DNA from: Haliovirga abyssi
Lineage (GTDB): Bacteria > Fusobacteriota > Fusobacteriia > Fusobacteriales > Haliovirgaceae
Assembly (NCBI RefSeq): GCF_030295325.1
Contig: NZ_AP027059.1
Span: 1,360,637 to 1,424,636 of the forward strand
DNA: 64,000 bases
Reading direction: 5' to 3'
Each line of letters opens with the position of its first letter. Position 1 is the first letter of the stretch. Made by a program: the position numbers and the translations under genes. A model generated the notes under the pieces. It was not told where the DNA came from, did no database searches, and worked only from the letters and a program-made list of their open reading frames with translations. This document shows, in pieces, positions 36,034 to 46,700 of the stretch.

Positions 36034-38404
36034 TTTTATCCACCAAAATTTTATATTCTTTTTTCAAATCAAACTCCGCAACTATTCCAAACAATGAATA
36101 ATAGTTTTTTATTTTAACATCTTTTGGAACCGTTATTTCAATTCCTATATTAACCTTTTTATTTAATATTTCTATTTTATTATTACTATTTTTTATATCT
36201 AAAACTTTTTTCCCATTATTAACTATTGTAAAATATCCTGGTTCAAATTCTGATTTAACATTTATATTTTTCACATCATTTGATATATTGAGATAATCAA
36301 CTTCAAATCCATTTTTAGTAAATTTTATTTCTTTTTTATAATTATCTGCTGTAAAAATCAAATAATCTTCGTTATATTCCACTTCCATGTCAGCTTTATA
36401 ATAATCACTTATTTTATAATTATTATTATCTGAATTTTCATATTCAAACTTTTCATTTAGTCCTTTAACTCTTGTTAGATAAACTCTTTTTTCAAAATAA
36501 TTTAATACAGAATTCATTCCATTCAAAAATCTTATATTATTTTTTATAGAAAACGGCTGCGTAGGAAAATTACCATCATAATACTCTTCACCTAATTGAA
36601 CTCCTAACTCACCACCAACAATTTCTTTTCCTGTTTTCAAATCATACCAAAACAAAAGTCTGCCTCCTCTTGCTTTAGAAAAAACATAAAAATTATCATT
36701 ATTTACTACAATAACTTCTTTTATATTATCCATATTTACATCTTTTTCATATATTTTATTTTTTATATTTTCTTCAATATCCTTAACAGCTTCTTCTATA
36801 ACTGAAACTGTTTTTATATTTTCCCAAACTCCTAATCTTCTCCCATTTTTCCACTCTTCATCTGTTCCTGCTATCCCAGTACATCCAAATTCAAATTGAT
36901 GTGATAAAAAATTTTCTTTTGCTAAAGCAACTAATTTTTTTATATTTTTTTTATCACTATTTTTATATTCATTAATAAATTTTTCATATTTTTTATGTAA
37001 TTTCCTATAATAAGCTAATTTTGGAGAATTTTTATTAAAATCAAACCACCCATCGTAACCTTTTTCTGAATATTGCCCTTCTCCTTTTGCAGCTTTTTCC
37101 ATCCATGAAGCGTATCCATCTTTTATTGGAGTAATATCTTCTGCCTTTTTTTCAGATAATATATCACTATACTTTACCAACTTAATCCATTTTTTATTTT
37201 CTAATTTTGTCAATAAAAAATCTAAATTTTCAAAATCCCATTCAGGATTTTTTTGACTAGAAAAATCCCAAAGTCCTGTAACTTCTGCATCATCTGCATA
37301 ATTAAGTAAAAAATCACTTTTTTTATCTTTTTCATATATTTTTCTAATATATTTAAATAATTTTTTATAATTTTTACTTTTTTCAGTTAAATTTGCTCCT
37401 CTTTCATCTCTTTTAACTTCATTGTCTCCAGTATCAATAGCATTGTTTACCAGTGGTAAAAAATTTGTATCATCATTTACAATAGTTAGTTTCCCATTTT
37501 CTGTGGTTCTTAATACCCAATCTGCATCTTTTGCACCTGATTCTTTTAAAATATGATTTTCTACAAATGTATATTTATAGCCATATTTCAAAACTAATTT
37601 TGTTATATTTTGATTCCAAGTTCTTTCAGCATTCCAAAATCCTACTGGATTTACTCCAAAAACTTTTTTTATAATTCTTTTATGTTCTTCTATTTGCCAT
37701 ATATTCGATTGTTCATCTGTTGAATACATAACATTTTGAGCGTATGTACTTCCTAAGATTTCAAATTGTCCACTTTTTATTCCATCTTTAATTAATTTTA
37801 TTGTTTCAGGATTATACCATAATAAATCTTGAATTAAAGTCCCTGAAATATGTAAATTAAATTTTAAACTAGGATGTTTTCTTAGAGTTTTTATTAAATT
37901 ATAATATGTTACTTTATCTGCAATATCTGCATGTGGATTACTTCCTTGATTTAAGTGAAATAAAAAAGCTATATCCAATTTTCTATTATTAATCACTTTA
38001 TCTGAAATTTTTATATTTTTATAATACAAAATTTTCCCAATTTCAATTCCACCAAATATCAAAAAAATTAACAATGATATAACTAACATTTTTTTAAATC
38101 CACTATATATATACGATTCCTTTTTTATTGTTTTTTTACTATCGCCAACATTATGACTTTTTAAAATATCCCCCGACAAATCAAATCTGCTAAACTGTAT
38201 CCCTTTTATTACTCTTTCTACTTCATTCTCTTCATCTTCTGTTTTAGCTAATTTTCTAGCTTCTTTTAAATATTCCAGAGCTTTATCATAGTCCCTTTTT
38301 ACTTGTAGTAATTCTGATTCTTCTAGCAAAATATCATAAAATCTTTTTTCACATTTTTCACATATTCCATTTTTTATTTCGCTACCACATTTTGGGCAAT
38401 CCAC
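36026..38404 (-). CDS. Membrane-anchored GH57-like protein with zinc ribbon
   Basis: A 792-residue protein with an unusual layout. A zinc ribbon (Cys3, Cys6, Cys15, Cys18) is followed by a short helical, TPR-like segment (25-65), one membrane span (about 107-125), and an extracytoplasmic GH57 catalytic barrel (about 145-520) with a C-terminal beta domain. The likely nucleophile Glu is in GFWNAERTW (about 255) and the likely acid Asp is in LNYADDAEV (about 371). GH57 enzymes cleave or transfer alpha-glucans and are normally cytosolic and soluble. The start is GTG, nine bases after AGGGGG, three bases past the preceding stop. Substrate unknown. Confidence 0.85.
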   Translation of the reverse strand: MDCPKCGSEIKNGICEKCEKRFYDILLEESELLQVKRDYDKALEYLKEARKLAKTEDEENEVERVIKGIQFSRFDLSGDILKSHNVGDSKKTIKKESYIYSGFKKMLVISLLIFLIFGGIEIGKILYYKNIKISDKVINNRKLDIAFLFHLNQGSNPHADIADKVTYYNLIKTLRKHPSLKFNLHISGTLIQDLLWYNPETIKLIKDGIKSGQFEILGSTYAQNVMYSTDEQSNIWQIEEHKRIIKKVFGVNPVGFWNAERTWNQNITKLVLKYGYKYTFVENHILKESGAKDADWVLRTTENGKLTIVNDDTNFLPLVNNAIDTGDNEVKRDERGANLTEKSKNYKKLFKYIRKIYEKDKKSDFLLNYADDAEVTGLWDFSSQKNPEWDFENLDFLLTKLENKKWIKLVKYSDILSEKKAEDITPIKDGYASWMEKAAKGEGQYSEKGYDGWFDFNKNSPKLAYYRKLHKKYEKFINEYKNSDKKNIKKLVALAKENFLSHQFEFGCTGIAGTDEEWKNGRRLGVWENIKTVSVIEEAVKDIEENIKNKIYEKDVNMDNIKEVIVVNNDNFYVFSKARGGRLLFWYDLKTGKEIVGGELGVQLGEEYYDGNFPTQPFSIKNNIRFLNGMNSVLNYFEKRVYLTRVKGLNEKFEYENSDNNNYKISDYYKADMEVEYNEDYLIFTADNYKKEIKFTKNGFEVDYLNISNDVKNINVKSEFEPGYFTIVNNGKKVLDIKNSNNKIEILNKKVNIGIEITVPKDVKIKNYYSLFGIVAEFDLKKEYKILVDKIE

Positions 38405-38407
38405 CTA

Positions 38408-39190
38408 TTACATCCCCCTTTTTTCTATGTATTCCATTCCTAATATATTTATAATGTTTTTCTTAGGATGATTAAAATTTTCGTTAAAATATTTTAATCC
38501 TTTTAAATATCCATAATTTTCTATATCTATTTTTTCTGTTTCTATCTCTTTAGATATTTCATCATATTCAATTCCATCTTTATTTACAGCTTCTTCATAT
38601 TCATTAAATTCATTAGGGTATCTTCCTAATAATCTCATTCCAATTATAAACGGATAAAAATAGTTTTCTTTCCCAACTTTTTCTATAATATTTATCATTG
38701 ACAATACAATTAATGGTAAAGTTTTATTTTTATTATTAATTAGTGAATAAAATAAAATAGTTTCATAAAATTTTTCTTTATTTCTAAAAAACAGCTCATT
38801 CCCATATCTAATAACTTGAGCTTGTTCATTTTTTTGTAATAAATTAAAAAAATTCTTTTCTATTTTATCAATCTCTTTTGAGCTTAATCTATCTATTTTC
38901 TTTTTTACCTTTTCTCTTTCAATTTTTAATATATAATTATCTAATATTATTTTAAAATTCTTTTCTATCTCATCTCTATTTTTTGTATCCAAAATATTAT
39001 TAATTAAAGGTAACATTAAATTAATATCTTTTTCCACTATTTCTCCATCTAATTTAATTTTAAAATAACTTCTCCAATTAGCATATTCTGAAAAAATTTC
39101 TAAAATTGGGACAATCCCTTTTTCCATATATATCTCTGTAATTTCCCTGTAATCTTTTTCTAACATAGCTTTTTCTATTTTTTCTCTCAT
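38408..39190 (-). CDS. Unknown helical protein
   Basis: A 260-residue, charged, mostly helical protein without signal peptide or membrane span. I recognise no family. A Lys/Glu-rich stretch (about 85-125) may form a coiled coil. It starts after AAGGAG and lies four bases upstream of the GH57 gene, so the two are translated from one message and may work together. Confidence 0.75.
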   Translation of the reverse strand: MREKIEKAMLEKDYREITEIYMEKGIVPILEIFSEYANWRSYFKIKLDGEIVEKDINLMLPLINNILDTKNRDEIEKNFKIILDNYILKIEREKVKKKIDRLSSKEIDKIEKNFFNLLQKNEQAQVIRYGNELFFRNKEKFYETILFYSLINNKNKTLPLIVLSMINIIEKVGKENYFYPFIIGMRLLGRYPNEFNEYEEAVNKDGIEYDEISKEIETEKIDIENYGYLKGLKYFNENFNHPKKNIINILGMEYIEKRGM

Positions 39191-39282
39191 TCTATTTTCT
39201 CCTTTATGAAAGCTTAATTATAATACACTAAATAACGTTTAAAATATAACATCAACTTATATTCAAATTATTTCTAAATTTT

Positions 39283-40278
39283 TTATACTGTTTCAAATTC
39301 TATTTTTAACACAAAAATTTTTTCTTTCTCTTTTCTTATTACTACATCATTCTCAATATCCTCTAACGGAAATTTTATAAAATCTTTTTCAGTAGTTAAA
39401 ATAATATCAAAATTTTCTTTATTTTTTATCTCTGTAATACCTTTTATATCCTCAATATTATAACTATAATGATCTGGATAATCAACTCTTTTTATCTTTT
39501 TAGGATCAAATTCCATAACTGTATTTTCAAAAGATTTTGGATTCCCTAATCCAGATACTAATAAAATTGATTTACCTTTTATAAAATCCAATTTTCGTTT
39601 TTCTAATTTCAAATCATATATATATTTAGCACTATGTTTTGCTAATAATATATCTTTATTATATTTCTCTAACTCTTTTTTTATTAAATTAATTTTATTT
39701 TCATCTACAAGATTTGATTTTGTTATTATAAATTTGTCAGCTCTTTCTAATCCTTCTAACGGCTCTCTTAATATACCATATGGCAACATATATCCATTCC
39801 CAAAAGGGTTAGTTGCATCTATTAAAATTATATTTTCATCTCTTTTTAATTTCAAATGTTGAAATCCATCATCTAAAATTATTGTATCCACTTCAAATTT
39901 ATCAACTGCCAATTTACATGCTTCATATCTATTTTTTCCAACTATAACTGGAATATTTTTCATAGTTTTTGCATGGAAATAAGCTTCTTCTCCAGACTCA
40001 TACAATTTAGCAATTATTTTTTCTCTATTACTTATAATTAATGGATCGACTTTTCTTTTTCCTTTATATCCCCTTAATACTATTGCTATTTTATGGTTTT
40101 TTTTCATTTTTTTAACTAAGTATTGAACTGTTGGAGTTTTTCCTGTTCCACCAACTGTTATATTCCCAATACAAATTATTTTTACACCATCTATTCCTTT
40201 AGATTTTAATATATTAATTTTATATAAATAATTTCTAAAATTTATTATAAATTTATAAATATATGATAAAAATTTCAT
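39283..40278 (-). CDS. lpxK: Tetraacyldisaccharide 4'-kinase
   Basis: Phosphorylates the lipid A disaccharide at the inner membrane. It has 331 residues, a hydrophobic N-terminus, the P-loop GGTGKTPTVQ (about 43-52), VLRGYKG, and IILDDGFQHLKLKRD, all LpxK hallmarks. It shows that the organism makes lipid A. It is transcribed alone from the promoter at 40328-40356. Confidence 0.95.
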   Translation of the reverse strand: MKFLSYIYKFIINFRNYLYKINILKSKGIDGVKIICIGNITVGGTGKTPTVQYLVKKMKKNHKIAIVLRGYKGKRKVDPLIISNREKIIAKLYESGEEAYFHAKTMKNIPVIVGKNRYEACKLAVDKFEVDTIILDDGFQHLKLKRDENIILIDATNPFGNGYMLPYGILREPLEGLERADKFIITKSNLVDENKINLIKKELEKYNKDILLAKHSAKYIYDLKLEKRKLDFIKGKSILLVSGLGNPKSFENTVMEFDPKKIKRVDYPDHYSYNIEDIKGITEIKNKENFDIILTTEKDFIKFPLEDIENDVVIRKEKEKIFVLKIEFETV

Positions 40279-40327
40279 TTTGTCCCCTAATTGTATTTTT
40301 TATTAAATATAGTATAATATTTATAGA

Positions 40328-40356
40328 ATTATAACATATACTGTAAATTATTTCAA
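40328..40356 (-). promoter_or_regulatory. lpxK promoter
   Basis: Minus strand TTGAAA (40351-40356), 17 bases, TATAAT (40328-40333); about 50 bases before the lpxK ATG. Confidence 0.65.
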
Positions 40357-40409
40357 TAATTAGTCAATTTTAATACTTTAAAATAATTGTAAAAAAATAA
40401 ATTTAACCC

Positions 40410-41279
40410 TTAATAATTCTCCAACACTTTTAAATTTTCCAATAAATGTTCCACTTTCCTTGAACCTACTATGACAGAAACTACTTCCTCCCTTTTTATT
40501 AAATAATCTAATGCAGTCTTACTAACTGGCTTTTTTAATTTTTTCACAAAATTTATAGAATCACTAAATTTTATTTTATCGTTAAATAAAGGATTAAACT
40601 TTCTTGCATCCTTTTTACTAAGTTTAAAATTTTCGTCTATTCCCCCAGTAAGCAATCCTTGTGCTAATGGACTATATGGAATAAAACTTATATTATTTTC
40701 TTTACAAAATGGTAAAATATTTTTTTCTACTTCTGTTTGTAACATATTATATTGATTTTGAATAGATACTATTTCAGAAAATTTTAAAGATTTCTCTAAA
40801 TTTTTTATATCAAAATTACATACGCCAATATGTTTTATTACTCCATTTTTCTTTAAATAATTTAAAGTTTCAAATAGTTCTTCTAAAGGTGTTTTACTAT
40901 CTAGCCAATGTACTTGATAAATATCTATATAATCAGTTTTTAATCTTTTAAGACTTAATTCCACTTCTCTCAAAATGGAGCTCCTAGATAAATCATGAGA
41001 TATCCATTTTGTATCATTCCATACTAATCCAAATTTTGTTGCAATTACAATTTTTTCTCTTGCTCCTTTAAATATTTCTCCTATTCTTTCTTCAGATTTA
41101 CCAAATCCATAAATTGGAGCTGTATCATAAAAGTTAATTCCATTTTCATAACATATTTCTAATAATTTTGCAGCACTATTTATATCCCATTTTCCCCATC
41201 CATGCTCTCCTAACTGCCATCCTCCATATCCTATTAAAGATAATTCTAAATCAGTTTTTCCTAATTTTCTATATATCAT
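40410..41279 (-). CDS. Aldo/keto reductase
   Basis: NAD(P)H-dependent reductase, 289 residues, TIM barrel. The tetrad is visible: Asp and Tyr in FYDTAPIYGFGKSEE, Lys in IATKFG, His in IYQVHWLD. The cofactor loop VIVGSRKVEHL lies near the end. It follows the DUF1858 gene across a terminator, so expression may depend on read-through. Substrate unknown. Confidence 0.93.
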   Translation of the reverse strand: MIYRKLGKTDLELSLIGYGGWQLGEHGWGKWDINSAAKLLEICYENGINFYDTAPIYGFGKSEERIGEIFKGAREKIVIATKFGLVWNDTKWISHDLSRSSILREVELSLKRLKTDYIDIYQVHWLDSKTPLEELFETLNYLKKNGVIKHIGVCNFDIKNLEKSLKFSEIVSIQNQYNMLQTEVEKNILPFCKENNISFIPYSPLAQGLLTGGIDENFKLSKKDARKFNPLFNDKIKFSDSINFVKKLKKPVSKTALDYLIKREEVVSVIVGSRKVEHLLENLKVLENY

Positions 41280-41295
41280 ATCTATTATTCCTCCT

Positions 41296-41327
41296 AAAAA
41301 AAAAGAGAACCTAAATGGCTCTCTTTT
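41296..41327 (-). terminator. Terminator between DUF1858 gene and reductase
   Basis: AAAAGAGA/TCTCTTTT stem with CC/GG at the loop and nine T residues on the minus strand; it lies within the 50 bases between the two genes, just ahead of the reductase's AGGAGG site. Confidence 0.8.
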
Positions 41328-41329
41328 TA

Positions 41330-41533
41330 TTATTCATCTCCTAAAATTTCATTAATTTCATCAACTATTACATCCGCATTCAAACCATGAGCACTAATTC
41401 CTTCTCCTATTGATTCTCCTGCTGCTACCATACATCCTATACATCCTAATCCATATTTTGCGAAAACTCCATTTATTTCAGGATATTTTTGTACTGCCTC
41501 TAAAATATTCATATCTGTAGTTACTTTTGCCAT
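41330..41533 (-). CDS. DUF1858 redox-disulfide protein
   Basis: A 67-residue protein with the DUF1858 pattern: helical N-terminus (ILEAVQKYPEI), then YGLGCIGCMVAAGES with a CxxC pair. The family is linked to hybrid-cluster proteins and redox or metal handling. It has AGGAGG and its own strong promoter. A terminator follows directly, so it is probably made in far larger amounts than the reductase downstream. Confidence 0.9.
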   Translation of the reverse strand: MAKVTTDMNILEAVQKYPEINGVFAKYGLGCIGCMVAAGESIGEGISAHGLNADVIVDEINEILGDE

Positions 41534-41578
41534 TGTTTTTTCCTCCTATGTTTTTTATAATTTATTTTTTTACTTTTT

Positions 41579-41598
41579 GTTATTTTTAAGCCATTTCT
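41579..41598. repeat. Decayed MITE-like end
   Basis: TTATTTTTAAGCCATTTCT matches the right end of the dispersed palindrome family; it lies in the 5' leader of the DUF1858 gene. Confidence 0.4.
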
Positions 41599-41631
41599 GA
41601 ATAAATTTACAGCTTCCTAACAATTAAAATA

Positions 41632-41660
41632 ATTATACTACTTTTAAGATATATTGTCAA
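41632..41660 (-). promoter_or_regulatory. Consensus sigma-70 promoter for DUF1858 gene
   Basis: Perfect TTGACA (41655-41660), exactly 17 bases, perfect TATAAT (41632-41637) on the minus strand. The leader to the ATG is about 90 bases. Confidence 0.85.
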
Positions 41661-41686
41661 GAATTTATTACTATATCAATCAAGAA

Positions 41687-42646
41687 TTATTTCACCTTAC
41701 CAATTAGATCATGAATTCTAATTATTCCAACTATTTTTTTGCTTTCCACCACTGGTAAAACAGATATTTGACTCTCTCTATTTTCCATTATTTTCAGTGC
41801 TTCAATAGCCATCATATCTTTATTTACTGATATTGGATTAGAATTCATTATATCTTTTGCAGTAAATTTAAAAAAACTATCCCTTTGCATCAAAGCTCTT
41901 CTAATATCTCCCTCTGTTATTATCCCTTTGAATTCTCCACTTTGCACTACACAAACTGCTCCCATTTTTTTATTTGTCAATTCTAAAATGATTTTTTCTA
42001 TTTTTTCATCTAAATTTAATATAGGCAACTCTTTTCCAGAATGCATCAAATCTTCAACTGTTAATAAAAGTCTTTTTCCTAAACTGCCTCCTGGATGATA
42101 TAATGCAAAATTTTCTTCTTTGAAGCCTTTCATTTTAATTAAAACTGTAGATATAGCATCTCCCATAACAAGTGTTGCTGTAGTTGATGATGTTGGTGCT
42201 AAATTAAGAGGGCACGCCTCTTTTTTTACTCCAATATCTAATGCTATGTCTGCATTTTTACCAACATAAGATTTTTTATTTCCTGTCATTCCTATAATTT
42301 TAGCACCTATTTTTTTTATTGCCGGCATTATTGCTATAACTTCTTCACTATTCCCACTATTTGAGATTGCAATTACTAAATCCTCTTTTCTAACAACTCC
42401 TAAATCCCCATGAATTCCTTCTGCTGAATGCATAAATATAGATTGAGTCCCTGTTGATGACAGTGTAGCTGCTATTTTTTTAGCAATTAAACCTGATTTT
42501 CCTATTCCAGTCAATATAACTTTTCCTTTACAATTATAAATTTCATTTACTGCTCTTTCAAATTCATTATCCATTTTATCTTTTACATTATTAAGTTCTT
42601 CTATTTCTAATTCAAAAACTTTTTTGCCTTCTTTTAATATATTCAC
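41687..42646 (-). CDS. kdsD: D-arabinose 5-phosphate isomerase
   Basis: Converts ribulose 5-phosphate to arabinose 5-phosphate for KDO. It has an N-terminal SIS domain (GIGKSGLIAKKIAATLSSTG, SNSGNSEEV) and two CBS domains from about 200. APTSSTTATLVMGDA and HPGGSLGKRLL are diagnostic. I prefer GTG 42646, behind GAGGTG, giving 319 residues; the ATG at 42658 has no site. It lies downstream of kdsA, the next step of the pathway. Confidence 0.94.
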   Translation of the reverse strand: MNILKEGKKVFELEIEELNNVKDKMDNEFERAVNEIYNCKGKVILTGIGKSGLIAKKIAATLSSTGTQSIFMHSAEGIHGDLGVVRKEDLVIAISNSGNSEEVIAIMPAIKKIGAKIIGMTGNKKSYVGKNADIALDIGVKKEACPLNLAPTSSTTATLVMGDAISTVLIKMKGFKEENFALYHPGGSLGKRLLLTVEDLMHSGKELPILNLDEKIEKIILELTNKKMGAVCVVQSGEFKGIITEGDIRRALMQRDSFFKFTAKDIMNSNPISVNKDMMAIEALKIMENRESQISVLPVVESKKIVGIIRIHDLIGKVK

Positions 42647-42667
42647 ATTACACCTCATTATAATTTA

Positions 42668-42684
42668 GGAATGGCTTAAAAATA
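42668..42684. repeat. Decayed MITE-like end
   Basis: GGAATGGCTTAAAAATA matches an end of the palindrome family. In the kdsA-kdsD gap it also forms GGCT/AGCC, a small hairpin. Confidence 0.4.
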
Positions 42685-42717
42685 GCCTTTAAATTTTATA
42701 ATATTTTTTTAAATCCT

Positions 42718-43557
42718 TTATAACTCTTTTATTATTTTGTCTATCTCCAATGATTTTATTAATATATCTTCTAAATCATCCAATCTTAACATATTTGGTC
42801 CATCTGATTTTGCATTATCTGGATCTGGATGTACTTCTGCAAATATAGCATCAACTCCTATTGCAAGAGCTGCTCTCATTAACGGATAAACATATTCTCT
42901 ATCTCCACCTGTAGTATCTCCTTGTCCACCAGGTTTTTGTACTGAATGTGTCGCATCAAAAATAATAGGATATCCAAATTTTCTCATTTCCATAAGGCTT
43001 CTCATATCCACTACCATATTATTATATCCAAACATAGCTCCTCTTTCTGTAAGCATTATGTTTTTATTTTCTGATTCTTCTAATTTTTTCACTACATTTT
43101 TCATATCCCAAGGTGCTAAAAATTGCCCTTTTTTCACACTTATTGGTTTTCCTGTTTTTGCTGCTGCAATTAACAGATCTGTCTGTCTACATAAAAAAGC
43201 TGGTATTTGTAATATATCTGCCACTTCTGCTACTTTTTCTGCTTGCCAAGGTTCATGAATATCTGTAATTACAGGAATATTAAATTTATCTTTAACTTTT
43301 TGTAAAATTTCCAATCCTTTATCTACACCTGGTCCTCTAAATGAATGTATTGAACTTCTATTAGCTTTATCAAATGAAGCTTTAAATATATAATCTATTC
43401 CAAGTTTTGTTGTTATATCTTTTATTTTTCCAGCAACCTCTAATACTAATTCTTCTGATTCTATTACACAAGGTCCTGCAATTAATGTAAAATGTTTTTG
43501 ACCACCAATCTTTACATTTTCTGAAATTTTTATTTCTTTAACTTTTGATATTAACAT
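42718..43557 (-). CDS. kdsA: 3-deoxy-8-phosphooctulonate synthase
   Basis: Condenses PEP with arabinose 5-phosphate to KDO 8-phosphate. It has 279 residues with [35 protein letters not shown] and [11 protein letters not shown]. The Cys in AGPC places it with the metal-dependent class rather than the Asn-containing enterobacterial class. It is the first gene of kdsA-kdsD. Confidence 0.97.
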   Translation of the reverse strand: MLISKVKEIKISENVKIGGQKHFTLIAGPCVIESEELVLEVAGKIKDITTKLGIDYIFKASFDKANRSSIHSFRGPGVDKGLEILQKVKDKFNIPVITDIHEPWQAEKVAEVADILQIPAFLCRQTDLLIAAAKTGKPISVKKGQFLAPWDMKNVVKKLEESENKNIMLTERGAMFGYNNMVVDMRSLMEMRKFGYPIIFDATHSVQKPGGQGDTTGGDREYVYPLMRAALAIGVDAIFAEVHPDPDNAKSDGPNMLRLDDLEDILIKSLEIDKIIKEL

Positions 43558-43595
43558 ATTATATCTCCTCTCAAGTTTTTTTGTTTTACAAAAAA

Positions 43596-43618
43596 ATTAT
43601 AACATAAAAATCAAAAAA
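43596..43618 (-). promoter_or_regulatory. Candidate extended -10 promoter for kdsA
   Basis: Minus strand TGTTATAAT (TATAAT at 43596-43601, with TG one base upstream); the -35 match, 17 bases away (TTTATA), is poor. Confidence 0.5.
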
Positions 43619-43640
43619 TATAAATAGTTAAGTTATTAAA

Positions 43641-43715
43641 GAACATTAAAAAAATAAGTTTCTTATATTTTGGCATAAAAATACTAAAATCATTACATAT
43701 TTTATGGCAAAATTC
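43641..43715. repeat. Partial MITE-like palindrome, copy E
   Basis: GAACATTAAAAAAATAAG and the inner stem (ATATTTTGGCATAAAA / TTTTATGGCAAAAT) match the family, but the right end is missing. It reaches to five bases from the amylase stop and may serve as that gene's transcript end. Confidence 0.5.
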
Positions 43716-43719
43716 TTCA

Positions 43720-46700
43720 CTAATATGTCATATTCAAATAATCATACCTCGAATATTCCCCCGTCTTCTTCATATTATTTCTATATATTCTTTCTCCTAA
43801 TTTTTCATGATCTTTTGGAGTCTCGTCTAACATATAATATGCATATGAGGTCATATCTTTATAGTCATCCCAAGTGGTGTCCACAAAATACCATTTGTCC
43901 TCTTCTGCTACATATACTTCTGACCAAGCATGAGCAGCTTTAGAACCATCACTTTCTATTCCATATCCACTTATTGCTTTAGCTTTTATTCCACTTGCTC
44001 TTAATAAGGCATCAAACAGCGAAGTATATCCCTCGCATACAGCTAATCCTGTATTCATACAAGTTATCGCATCTTGTTTTTTTCTTTTTCCATCTTCTAA
44101 AGAATCAAAATCATATGTTAAACTGTTTACTACAAAATCATTAATTTTTTTTATTTTATCTTTAGTGTTAGTTACCCCATTTGTTAATTCTAATGCTTTA
44201 TTTTTTATAATTAAACTATCTGACTCTAATGGATCTGAAGGATAATAAAATTTACCATCTTCATCTCTTGTATTTATTATATGAAATTCATAAATTGGTA
44301 CCCAATAACTATATCCTATTCCACTATCTATTCCTATATCACCTGTATAATTCAAATTATTATTAGATAATTGAGTTTTATAAACAAACAATGTATATTC
44401 TCCTTTCCCAAATCTAAGCCATATATTTTTTTTAAATGTATCTTTTACCCAATATTCAGTTTGCTCTTTTGCATTAGATACTGAATTAGCAAAATCATCA
44501 GTATTAGTATAATCTTTTAATTTATAATCACCTTTTATCAATTGAATTCTTAAAAATTGATAATCATCTTTATAAGTTGAACTCCCTTTTATCCTGAAAA
44601 ATCCATCAGCATTAAAACTTCTTTCTTTTGGTTCACTTACTAATATGCTTCCTAAAGGATCATTATAAACATAATTTATTGGTGAAGAACTATCTATAAC
44701 TTCACCTTTTCCATTATATACTATATCATTATATGTTATTTTTTTTGCTTCAGGAGCTATAATTTTTATATTTATATAATCAGAATATTTATCTCCTAAC
44801 TTAGCTCTAATTTTTACATTTCCTATTTCAGTTGCTGTAAATTTTCCATTTGTATCTACTGTCCCAGCTCCATCTCCAGCTTCAACCTCAAAACTTATAT
44901 TTTTGCTATATACATATTCTCCATTTATATCTTTCGCATTTGCATTAAAAGAAATTGTTTCTCCTCTCTCTACTATTTGCTCAGCATTTGGAGTTATCTC
45001 AATATTTTTTATATCGCTTTCGTTATTTGAAACATATGTATTTTTATCTCCTTTATATATCCAAAATTCACTATATTTTTCTAAATCTGGAAATCTTCTA
45101 TCTATATCTAAATCCTTTTTATCACCATTATGAGGTATATAATTTAAGGGTTGACTTTTATCTATTACCGATATGTCAAAATATGCTCCAAAATCATCAA
45201 TTCCATCTGACATTTTAGGTTTTAGCCAATCTGTTTCTGCACTTACTGCTCCTCCCCACAAATGAAGGCCCCATCCATCATAATCTCCATTACGTCTATT
45301 ATAATGGAGTTTTATTTTATACGTTTCTGCTTCATCTGAAATTTTTACAGGTAAACTATCATTATATTTAAATATCTTAGTTCCATACCCATTTATTTTG
45401 AGTTTATTTCCAATTATAAAATCTCCACCACTTATTAACTCTGTCGTGTTATTTGTTACTTCTAACTCTTGAGCTGTATCCATTTTATTGTCTACAACTA
45501 ATAATTTATATCCAACATTTATATCTTCAATTGTATAAGCATATAAACTACTTCCTAAATTCACAACGTTATAATCTCCTGTTACAAAAATTGAGTTTTC
45601 TTTTCTTATTTTTATTAATTTTTTATACCAATTAAACAAACTTTCAGAATTATCTTTTTCCTCTTCATAAGATATATTATCATTAGCTTTTGTATATATC
45701 ATTGGATTAAAAAATCCACCTTTTGACATATCGGTCATACCTGTTCCGCTAGCTGATCTATACCAATCAAAAGGTTCTCTTTTGTTATCATCTTCTCCTT
45801 TTCCCAATTGCCCTAATTCTTCTCCATAATAAATAAATGGAGTTCCAGGTAATGTTAATAAAGCCGCTGCTGCTAATTTTTCTTTTCCAATATTATTACC
45901 TAAATCACTTGCAACTCTACCCATATCATGATTTGTTAAAAATGTAGAATCTGTAAAATTACTATTAGCTTGTTTATATGTATCTCTTATATTTTTTAAT
46001 TTTCCGACTATATCTACATATTCTCCATTTGCAAACGTTATTAATTTACCATGAATAGGAAAATCAAAAGATGAATCCATATCTTTATAAAATGGCGCAA
46101 TATTTTTCTCATTAGTCCAATTTTCTCCAACTATAAAAGCATTTTTATTAATTGATTTTACCGTCCTATTAAATTCTCTCCACCAGTTATGTGTAATATT
46201 TGCATCTTTATCTATATGCATAGCCGCATCAAGTCTAAATCCATCTACACCATCTGATAAGTCTCCATCTTTATTAGGATCAATCCAAAACTTAGCTATA
46301 TTTTTCATTTCAGTTTTTACAGCTTCATTTCTATAATTCAAATCAGGCATCCCACTCCAAAATATAGCATAATAATATTTATTGTTTAGAAGATACCAAT
46401 GTTCTTTTTCGTTTAGAGCATCATATTCCGTAGCCCATACATAATAATTTGTATATTTATTCGATTCTGTCTTTTGAGATTCTAAAAACCATTTATTATC
46501 TATTGAAGTATGGTTAGCTACTAAATCCATTATTACTTTTATCCCATTTTTATGAGCTGCTTTTAAGAAATCATGAAATTCAGTCAAAGTACCATAATCT
46601 GGCTCTGTTTCATAATAATCAGTTGTATCATATCCATGATAACTTGGAGATTTTGTTATTGGCATAAGCCATAATGCATTCACTCCAAGTTCTTTAAAAT

